DNA of 5,613 nucleotides from contig JAJPXW010000382.1 of the NCBI GenBank assembly GCA_021205255.1, positions 1 through 5,613 of the forward strand, in the 5' to 3' direction. The stretch is from Burkholderiales bacterium. GTDB taxonomy: Bacteria; Pseudomonadota; Gammaproteobacteria; Burkholderiales; Burkholderiaceae_F. Position numbers and translations under genes: made by a program. The notes below the pieces were generated by a model. The model was not told the DNA's origin and ran no database searches. It saw nothing but the letters and a program-made list of their open reading frames with translations. This document shows positions 1 to 5,613 of this stretch, piece by piece (position 1 is the stretch's first letter; every line of letters starts with the position of its first letter).

Positions 1-2959
1 GAAGATGACGGGTCTTGATGGCTACCTCTACATGAATTCGCAAAGCGAATCTAGTGGTAGGGTCTCCATGACTCTTACTTTCGCGCCAGGAACCAACCCG
101 GACATGGCACAAGTCCAGGTTCAAAATAGACTAGCGCAAGCCCAAGCCTCACTACCAGAAGTTGTCCAAAGGCTAGGAATTACTGTTCTTAAAACGACAG
201 CGAGCTTTCTGGAAGTAGTTGGCCTAACTTCAACTGATGGCTCAATCCCAACTGCAGAGTTGGCCGATTACTTGGTGTCCTACATGGAGGAACCGATCAG
301 CCGCGTGACAGGCGTAGGCGAAACGCAGGTATTTGGATCAGAGTACGCCATGAGAATCTGGTTAAATCCAGACAAACTCTATCAATATGATCTAACTACT
401 GCGGAAGTCGAAGCTGCTATTACGGCACAAAATGTTCAGGTGGCATCCGGTCAAGTTGGCGGATTGCCATCTGTATCTGGCATTATGCTCAACGCTACGA
501 TAACCTCAAACCAACTGCTTGAAACCGTTGAGCAATTTGAGAATATTTTTCTTAAAACCACTACTGCCGGAGCGCAGGTCTATCTAAGAGATGTTGCCAG
601 AATAGAAAAAAATTCGGAGCAGTTCGATGCTTATGCCATTTACAACGACAAACCTGCGGCCGCCATGTCTATTCGATTGGCTTCAGGCTCGAACGCCTTG
701 AAGACAGCCCAGTTAGTAGAGGAGAAGCTTCAAGAACTGGCTCGGTACTTCCCTCCTAAGTACATGTATGTCATACCGTACGATACGACCCCCTTTGTTC
801 GGATTTCCATTAAAGGCGTAGTCGAGACTCTGATAGAGGCAATTATCCTCGTTGTGCTCGTTATGTACCTGTTCTTACAGAACTTGCGGGCAACTCTCAT
901 CCCGACTGTTGCGGTGCCAGTGGTAGTTCTCGGCACATTTGCCGTATTGGGAATTCTAGGTCTATCCATCAACATGTTGACTATGTTTGCCATGGTTCTG
1001 GCGATCGGGTTATTAGTCGATGATGCCATTGTGGTGGTAGAGAACGTAGAGCGTGTCATGAGGGACGAGAAACTGCCCCCTAAGGAAGCCACTGCAAAAT
1101 CCATGGATCAGATTACGGGAGCTCTAATTGGTATAGCAATGGTGCTTTCAGCCGTGTTTGTTCCAATGGCATTTTTCGGCGGATCCACAGGCGTTATTTA
1201 TCGGCAGTTTTCAATAACCATTGTTTCTGCCATGCTTCTATCAGTGGTCGTTGCCCTTTCCTTGACGCCAGCCTTATGTGGCACATTGCTGAAGCCGCTT
1301 CGGCATGGAGAAAAAACCACGGGCTTTTTTGGACTCTTCAATAGATGGTTTTATGCAGGAGCGAATTTTGCTGAAAATGCCGTTGGTCGCATGGTACCAA
1401 AATGGGGTCGTTTCATTATTATTTACGGCGCTATTATCGCCACGATGGTATACGGCTTCATGAAGGTGCCGACGGCTTTTATTCCAAATGAAGACCAAGG
1501 TTCAGTGATGGTTCAAATCCTTTTGCCTCCCGGATCTACACAACAAATGACAGCCCCAGTGGCCGCAAGAATGTCAAGGTATTTCTTGGAAGAGGAGAAG
1601 GATAACGTTCAGGCCGTTATGTACGTCGTCGGATATAGCCTTGCCGGAGCAGGTCAGAATAGCTCAATGGCATTCGTGAGACTGAAAGATTGGAGCGAGC
1701 GACCAAATTCTAATCAGTGGGCACCAGCTATAGTCCAGCGGGCAAACAGAGTGCTGATGAGCTGGAAAGACTCGGTATCCTTTGCTTTCGCTGTGCCAGC
1801 CGTACCAGAGCTTGGAATGGCCGATGGATTTGACTTGTACCTCCAGGATTTAGCTGGGGCAGGGCGTGATAAATTAGCCGACGCTCGTAGACAAGTCCTT
1901 GCCGATGCCGCCAAGAACCCGAAGCTCTTTAATGTAAGGTTAAACGGCAAAGAAGACGCTCCCGAACTCCAACTTAATATTGATTATCCTAAAGCCGCTT
2001 CCCTAGGTGTTGCTGTTAGCACGATCACGGGAGCTATTAATACGGCATGGGGAAGCACCTATGTCAACGACTTCAATGATCGGGGAAGAATTAAGAAGGT
2101 CTATGTACAAGGCGATGCCATTTATCGGCAAATGCCTGAGGACTTCGAAAAGTGGTTTGTAAAGAACGATAAGGGCGACATGGTGCCATTCTCCGCCTTT
2201 GCTTCCTTATCATGGAAAACTGGTACTCCGCGTCTAGAAAGATTTAATGGCCTAGGTGCTGTCAATATTCTGGGCACTCCAGCTCCTGGATATACCTCCG
2301 GAGAAGCCATGCTTGAAATTTCCAAGATCATTGACGACTTGCCATATGGATACGGACTGGCATGGAACGGTGTCTCGTTCCAAGAGCAGCAAGCTAGCGC
2401 ACAGGAAGGCGCCCTCTATACGCTTTCCGTATTGATTGTGTTCCTTTGTTTAGCAGCCTTGTACGAAAGCTGGTCTATTCCAGTAGCCGTGATTCTTGTG
2501 ATGCCGTTGGGTGTGGTTGGTGCCCTTGGTCTTACTGGTGCCTTTGGACTGCATAACGACATTTACTTCAAAGTCGGCCTGCTAACGACAATAGGCTTGG
2601 TCAGTAAAAACGCCATTCTTATCGTTGAGTTTGCCCGTGACCTTCATAAACAGGGAATGGGTATTGTAAAAGCCGCTAGCGAAGCAGTTCGTCTAAGAAT
2701 TCGACCAATTCTCATGACTTCCTTGGCTTTCGGTCTTGGCGTGTTGCCATTGGCTAAAGCAACAGGAGCAGGCTCTGGAGCCCAGAACGCCATTGGCGTT
2801 GGCGTGCTTGGAGGCATGATCACCGGAACATTGCTCTGCATTATTTTCGTACCAATGTTCTACGTTCTTATTGTGAAGATATTCGGCGATACCGATCAGC
2901 CAACATCAGAAGAAAAAGAAGCTAGTCAAGAGACAGTCCCTAGACTGGAGGAAAAATAA
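1..2959 (+). CDS. acrB: HAE1-type RND multidrug efflux pump, inner-membrane subunit (AcrB/MexB family), 5'-partial
   Basis: This is the proton-driven inner-membrane pump of a tripartite efflux complex, exporting hydrophobic or amphiphilic compounds through an adaptor and an outer-membrane channel. The frame is open through base 2, and the ATG at 5 matches an internal Met (E. coli AcrB Met69, from memory), so about 68 N-terminal residues, including the first membrane helix, lie upstream. Numbering from that Met: the rest of the first periplasmic domain is about 1-265; membrane helices 2-6 are about 270-420, with the motif GLLVDDAIVVVENVERV carrying the proton-relay pair D339/D340 (AcrB D407/D408); helix 7 is about 470-486; the second periplasmic domain is about 490-800; helices 8-12 follow from about 804. 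K868 (in SKNAILIVEF) and R898 (in VRLRIRPILMTS) match AcrB K940 and R971, so the relay is complete and the pump should be active. The switch loop differs from AcrB (see findings). A short acidic tail ends the protein. The outer-membrane gene follows after two bases. The family call is very secure; the substrate and exact symbol are inferred by similarity only. Confidence 0.96.
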   Translation, partial: KMTGLDGYLYMNSQSESSGRVSMTLTFAPGTNPDMAQVQVQNRLAQAQASLPEVVQRLGITVLKTTASFLEVVGLTSTDGSIPTAELADYLVSYMEEPISRVTGVGETQVFGSEYAMRIWLNPDKLYQYDLTTAEVEAAITAQNVQVASGQVGGLPSVSGIMLNATITSNQLLETVEQFENIFLKTTTAGAQVYLRDVARIEKNSEQFDAYAIYNDKPAAAMSIRLASGSNALKTAQLVEEKLQELARYFPPKYMYVIPYDTTPFVRISIKGVVETLIEAIILVVLVMYLFLQNLRATLIPTVAVPVVVLGTFAVLGILGLSINMLTMFAMVLAIGLLVDDAIVVVENVERVMRDEKLPPKEATAKSMDQITGALIGIAMVLSAVFVPMAFFGGSTGVIYRQFSITIVSAMLLSVVVALSLTPALCGTLLKPLRHGEKTTGFFGLFNRWFYAGANFAENAVGRMVPKWGRFIIIYGAIIATMVYGFMKVPTAFIPNEDQGSVMVQILLPPGSTQQMTAPVAARMSRYFLEEEKDNVQAVMYVVGYSLAGAGQNSSMAFVRLKDWSERPNSNQWAPAIVQRANRVLMSWKDSVSFAFAVPAVPELGMADGFDLYLQDLAGAGRDKLADARRQVLADAAKNPKLFNVRLNGKEDAPELQLNIDYPKAASLGVAVSTITGAINTAWGSTYVNDFNDRGRIKKVYVQGDAIYRQMPEDFEKWFVKNDKGDMVPFSAFASLSWKTGTPRLERFNGLGAVNILGTPAPGYTSGEAMLEISKIIDDLPYGYGLAWNGVSFQEQQASAQEGALYTLSVLIVFLCLAALYESWSIPVAVILVMPLGVVGALGLTGAFGLHNDIYFKVGLLTTIGLVSKNAILIVEFARDLHKQGMGIVKAASEAVRLRIRPILMTSLAFGLGVLPLAKATGAGSGAQNAIGVGVLGGMITGTLLCIIFVPMFYVLIVKIFGDTDQPTSEEKEASQETVPRLEEK
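2947..2951 (+). promoter_or_regulatory. Ribosome-binding site of the outer-membrane factor gene
   Basis: GGAGG lies inside the last codons of the pump gene, ten bases before the ATG at 2962, and supports that start. The pump ends in tandem stops (TAA at 2957-2959, then TAA at 2960-2962), and the second stop shares its last base with the ATG. This arrangement fits translational coupling of the two genes. The spacing is slightly long but workable. Confidence 0.75.
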
Positions 2960-2961
2960 TA

Positions 2962-4581
2962 ATGAGAACTTTGAAGCTATTGTCCGTCGCGGTGATGCTT
3001 GCCGTCACCGCAGGATGCACATTGGCTCCAACCTACCATCAGCCGGAAGCACCGGTGCCACAGTCGTTTCCTACTGGGGAAGCCTATAAGGACGTAAGAT
3101 GGGCGGTTGAACCGCTCCCAACCTGGGACCACTACTTCACTGACAAGAAGGTTCGACAAGTCATTGCAATGGCTTTGGAGAACAATAGAGACCTACGAGT
3201 GGCAATTTATAACGTCCAGGCGGCCAGAGCGCAGTACGGTATCACTGCTGCAGACTGGTTCCCAACTGCTGGTGCCGGTTTCGACATGTCTGCCTCGCAC
3301 ACCCCTAAGACTCTTTCTAGTTCCGGAAAGGCGTATACCTCGCACACGTACCAGGCCAATCTTTCCGTAGCTTGGGAACTTGATATCTTTGGAAAGATTC
3401 AAAGTCTTACTGAAGCCGCTTTGCAGACTTACTTTGCCACCGAGGAAAATCAATATGCAGTGCAAAACTCCTTAATTGCGGAAGTTGCTACGGCATGGAT
3501 TAATGTAGGTACTCAGAAAGACCTTTTGCATCTACAGCAAGTGACGCTTCAAAGCCAGTTGGAGAGCTATAAGCTCATGACTGATAGCTATCGTTATGGG
3601 GCAAGCTCATTATTGGATTTAGAGCAGGCGAGAACAACTGTTGAAACCGCTCGTGCTTTAGTCATGCAATACCAGAGGACATTGGCGCAGGCACGTAATT
3701 CTTTAAATTTGCTAGTGGGTAAGCCAGTTCCTGAAAGTCTCGAACCCTCCAAGCTAGTTTCCGCAACTAATTACGGTGCAATTGCGCCAAAAGGGTTGCC
3801 AAGCGAGGTTTTACTGAATAGGCCCGATGTTAGGGCGGCTGAAGACCAATTGAAAGCTGCAAATGCCGACATAGGAGCGGCCCGGGCTAATTTCTTTCCT
3901 TCCATTTCTCTAACGGCAAGTATTGGCAAGGGCTCTATTGCATTAGCAGATTTGTTCAAGGGAGGCTATGGTCTCTGGAGCTTCGCTCCAAGTATTTATC
4001 TTCCGTTGTTCACCGGTGGCGCTAACATATCGGCATTGCGCTATGCGGAAGCCGAGAAAAATACCATGGTGGCTAATTATGAATTAACGATTCAAACGGC
4101 CTTCCAGGAAGTTTCTGACGCCTTGGCAACAGAAGGTACGATAGAGCGGCAGCTCGCGGCTTTAAGAGCGTTGGTCCAAGCCACTGAGAACGCTTATAAG
4201 TTGTCCTATAGCAGATATCAAAATGGTCTTGACGGCTTCCTAACAGTCCTTGAAAGCCAACGCCAGATGGTTTCGGCTCAAACGGAATTAATTACAGCCG
4301 AACAGCTAAAGCTCACTAACGATGTGACTCTCTACAAAGTTCTAGGTGGCGGAAGCATGATTCTCGAACCTCCTCCTGTACCTATTACGGAGCAGGAAAG
4401 GATGATAAAGGCCGAAGCAATGAGACAGAAAGCGCAATTGAATTTGGATTCGGAGATGAAAGAGGGAGCTCTTCCAGCCAATAGGATTGTTGAAACAATG
4501 GTTCCAGCCTCTCAACTTCAATCTATGGAAATTCAGAATCCGCAAAGTTGGCAAAATACAAAGACTAGAAAAGCCAGATAA
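2962..4581 (+). CDS. oprM: Outer-membrane efflux lipoprotein, OprM/NodT family (TolC superfamily)
   Basis: This is the outer-membrane channel of the tripartite pump: a trimeric beta-barrel joined to a periplasmic alpha-helical tunnel. Residues 1-18 form a lipoprotein signal (MRTLKLL, then a hydrophobic stretch) ending before C19. The box reads T-A-G-C, with Thr at -3 where Leu is usual, and +2 is Thr rather than Asp, which fits outer-membrane sorting. Family hallmarks follow: the proline-rich start PTYHQPEAPVP; the first outer-membrane efflux domain with WELDIFGK at about 138-145; a central LLNRPDVRAAE motif (N286-R291) followed by GAARANFFPSISLT; and the second domain with SYSRYQNGLDGFLTVLESQ and the closing YKVLGGG at 458-464. 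Known relatives normally stop just after this motif (GGGW), but here a further 75 residues rich in Glu, Lys, Gln and Met follow, giving 539 aa against the usual 470-490. The start is chosen for its RBS and signal peptide. It is co-transcribed with the pump; the adaptor should lie upstream of the window. Family call secure; symbol is family-level. Confidence 0.95.
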   Translation: MRTLKLLSVAVMLAVTAGCTLAPTYHQPEAPVPQSFPTGEAYKDVRWAVEPLPTWDHYFTDKKVRQVIAMALENNRDLRVAIYNVQAARAQYGITAADWFPTAGAGFDMSASHTPKTLSSSGKAYTSHTYQANLSVAWELDIFGKIQSLTEAALQTYFATEENQYAVQNSLIAEVATAWINVGTQKDLLHLQQVTLQSQLESYKLMTDSYRYGASSLLDLEQARTTVETARALVMQYQRTLAQARNSLNLLVGKPVPESLEPSKLVSATNYGAIAPKGLPSEVLLNRPDVRAAEDQLKAANADIGAARANFFPSISLTASIGKGSIALADLFKGGYGLWSFAPSIYLPLFTGGANISALRYAEAEKNTMVANYELTIQTAFQEVSDALATEGTIERQLAALRALVQATENAYKLSYSRYQNGLDGFLTVLESQRQMVSAQTELITAEQLKLTNDVTLYKVLGGGSMILEPPPVPITEQERMIKAEAMRQKAQLNLDSEMKEGALPANRIVETMVPASQLQSMEIQNPQSWQNTKTRKAR

Positions 4582-4598
4582 AGCCGAAGAACTAAAAT

Positions 4599-4640
4599 AA
4601 AGCGGGGAAAGGGAAGTTAAAACTTCCCTTTCCCCGCTTT
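4599..4640. terminator. Bidirectional intrinsic terminator (20-bp perfect inverted repeat)
   Basis: The arms at 4599-4618 and 4621-4640 are exact reverse complements of 20 bases around a central AA, with a GC-rich core (GCGGGGAAAGGGAAG). The repeat begins 17 bases after the channel stop. Reading rightward, the stem ends in GCTTTCTAATAG, a short broken U-tract. Reading leftward, it ends in GCTTTATTTTAG, a better U-tract. It therefore probably ends the efflux operon and also stops transcription coming from the haemagglutinin remnant on the opposite strand. Folding is inferred by eye; the symmetry itself is directly visible. Confidence 0.85.
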
Positions 4641-4664
4641 CTAATAGATTCCGGAGAACATTGC

Positions 4665-4742
4665 CTAAACTTCCTGCTTACCCTGACTGACCATCAAGCG
4701 GGAAGACCAGGAACGGCCTCCGAAACCCATTAGAAAACCCCG
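4665..4742 (-). pseudogene. Possible frame-shifted continuation of the haemagglutinin remnant
   Basis: One base out of phase with the 195-codon stretch and directly after its stop, the minus strand reads RGFLMGFGGRSWSS and then RLMVSQGKQEV before a TAG at 4665-4667. A Gly-rich strand followed by a Ser-Gln-Gly-Lys turn is what TpsA repeats often show after the SAQN-like segment, so this may be the original reading frame restored by a single-base indel. It is short, and the assignment is inference. Confidence 0.3.
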
Positions 4743-4743
4743 A

Positions 4744-5331
4744 TCATGTGCACGAGCTTCCTATGCCACTAGATATCTTTTCTTCTAGTGCTGGAAAAGT
4801 CGTGAAGCGTCGGAAAGACAGTTTGGTTTCTTCATGGTGATTTTGAAAGAATGAAATAAAACTTCTTTCCTCCCCATGCGTAAGAATAGAAAAAGCGCCT
4901 AGAACCGAAGTAGCACCGTCGACTTCGTCAAGTTCCTCTTCGCCATAAGGGGAGGCAAATTTTTTAAGTGTCCCTTGGCTAAGAACCTGGCCGTTTACTT
5001 GAGTCAGACTGTCTGAATGGTTATACCCCAGCTCTAGGCTAAAATCTGTATGCGATCCGTTCCGAAGACTTTTTCCTTTCTTTAAGCCGTATCCAGCGCC
5101 ATTAAATACAGATAACTTTGTTGCATGGGACATGGCAATTTTCTGGCCAGAATCCTCAGATTCATGAAGGCTCACGCCTTGCACTGAATCAGCAGGCTTG
5201 GCCAAAGCTAGCATGGCTTCTGCAGCAAGTTTTTTCTGTCTCATTTCGTTTAACTGGTTGAAGGCTCTTAAAGAACCTATGAAAAATTGTTCTATATCTG
5301 TGAAAAGTGGTTGCCACTTGATGTAATACAA
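4744..5331 (-). pseudogene. Remnant of a filamentous-haemagglutinin/CdiA-like (TpsA) repeat region, probably decayed
   Basis: This is a 195-codon open stretch whose first possible start is TTG at 5331; the first ATG is at residue 30, and neither has a convincing ribosome-binding site. There is no signal peptide or membrane segment. An Ala/Lys-rich helical part (about 30-48, MRQKKLAAEAMLALAKPAD) precedes segments that resemble the repeat region of secreted two-partner haemagglutinins: SLELGYNHSDSLTQVNG from about 98, and FISFFQNHHEE from about 158, which recalls the family pattern of a strand ending in SAQN or SLQD followed by polar residues. TpsA proteins are normally thousands of residues long, carry an N-terminal TPS domain and are secreted by a TpsB partner; none of that is here. 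The same phase upstream is broken by stops at 5344-5346, 5353-5355 and 5380-5382. Just past its TGA (4744-4746) a plausible continuation lies in the next frame. I see an internal fragment of a dead gene. The family assignment is by eye and tentative; a short orphan gene is the alternative. Confidence 0.5.
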
Positions 5332-5379
5332 ATTAATAGAAGTTCATACACTTTATTTATTGGATGCAATAGGGCTGAA

Positions 5380-5550
5380 CTATTGAAGGGCACTAAAGAC
5401 CCTGTCATTCGGAAGTTGTACCTCTGGAGAAATGATTCGAATGTCATTAGAAAGAAGCGCAGGTACAGTGTTAAGCTTAAGAAAAACGGGGCCATCAGTG
5501 AGTGGGGAAATAAATGGCCGCTTCAATTCATTTCGTTTGTTTCTTGTCTC
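5380..5550 (-). pseudogene. Upstream open stretch in the same phase as the haemagglutinin remnant
   Basis: These 56 codons lie between a TAA at 5551-5553 and a TAG at 5380-5382, in the same phase as the stretch that starts at 5331 and separated from it only by three stops within about 40 bases. The translation includes SNDIRIISPEVQLPNDRVF, a polar, beta-rich sequence with no start codon or ribosome-binding site. It could be another piece of the same decayed gene, interrupted by nonsense changes. I do not recognise it, and chance is possible. Confidence 0.25.
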
Positions 5551-5585
5551 TTAGCTAGATTTAGGTGTCTGAAAGTAACCCTTCC

Positions 5586-5605
5586 CTAGTTATGTCCATA
5601 CCTAG
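5586..5605. repeat. Imperfect 20-bp dyad, operator-like
   Basis: CTAGTTATG and CATACCTAG are reverse complements apart from one mismatch in nine positions, separated by TC. The size and symmetry would suit a dimeric repressor site, but no promoter or gene start can be paired with it because the window ends eight bases later. It is reported as visible symmetry only. Confidence 0.3.
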
Positions 5606-5613
5606 TTTTAAGA

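Larger units (their letters stand above)
4641..5613. other. Region without an intact gene
   Basis: Apart from the minus-strand haemagglutinin-like fragments and the dyad near the right edge, I see nothing supportable here: no tRNA, no rRNA, no CRISPR-type repeats, no insertion-sequence ends and no convincing sigma-70 promoter. The stretch reads as degraded sequence between the efflux operon and whatever lies to the right. Confidence 0.55.

Noticed and set aside
730..1104. A 124-codon minus-strand open frame inside the pump gene
   Set aside because: It is antisense to the strongly conserved helices 2-4 of the pump; its Thr/Ser/Met-rich translation reflects the reverse complement of a membrane-protein gene.
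3107..3465. Open frames on both strands inside the channel gene (3107-3370 plus, 3193-3465 minus)
   Set aside because: Both lie within the coding sequence of the channel, which shows clear family motifs in its own frame; neither has a start context or recognisable protein content.
5292..5495. A 67-codon minus-strand open frame beginning MAPFFLSLTLYLRFF, which looks like a signal or membrane segment
   Set aside because: It overlaps a more polar, protein-like frame in another phase, has no clear ribosome-binding site, and its hydrophobic start can arise from a T-rich strand by chance.
5287..5589. A 100-codon plus-strand open frame with a TTG start
   Set aside because: It has no ribosome-binding site, its composition (Lys/Arg/Trp-rich without a domain pattern) does not look like a protein, and it lies opposite the more protein-like minus-strand stretches.
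1..5613. The idea of a novel defence, mobile or CRISPR-related system in the window
   Set aside because: The left four-fifths is a standard RND efflux operon and the rest is gene debris; no repeat array, transposase, nuclease, recombinase or toxin-antitoxin pair can be seen.

Overview
The window suggests a Gram-negative proteobacterium. It carries an inner-membrane RND drug-efflux pump, a lipoprotein outer-membrane channel of the OprM/NodT type, and what looks like a decayed filamentous-haemagglutinin (TpsA) gene. Base composition is fairly balanced and codon use is similar across both intact genes. A moderate-GC betaproteobacterium such as a Sutterellaceae member would fit, but that is a guess from protein style, not a demonstrated assignment.

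Layout. Positions 1-2959 (+) hold most of an AcrB/MexB-type HAE1-RND pump. Its N-terminus (about 68 residues, including the first transmembrane helix) lies upstream of the window. Positions 2962-4581 (+) hold the cognate OprM-type outer-membrane factor, two bases after the pump stop and with its own GGAGG ribosome-binding site. Positions 4599-4640 hold a perfect 20-bp inverted repeat that should act as a terminator for this operon and, with a better U-tract, for transcription arriving from the right. Positions 4641-5613 contain no intact gene. On the minus strand there is a 195-codon open stretch (4744-5331) without a good start, flanked by in-phase stops and frame breaks. Its residues resemble the repeat region of FhaB/CdiA-type secreted haemagglutinins, so I read it as a gene remnant. 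A 20-bp imperfect dyad lies at the extreme right edge.

How the genes work together. The pump takes lipophilic or amphiphilic compounds from the inner membrane and periplasm using proton-motive force, and the outer-membrane factor gives the exit duct. The periplasmic adaptor (AcrA/MexA type) that joins them is not in the window and is expected just upstream, giving the usual adaptor-pump-channel order. The operon and the haemagglutinin remnant are convergent. I found no evidence of a novel defence or mobile system. The most notable points are the unusual residues in the pump switch loop, the long C-terminal tail of the channel, and the decayed haemagglutinin.
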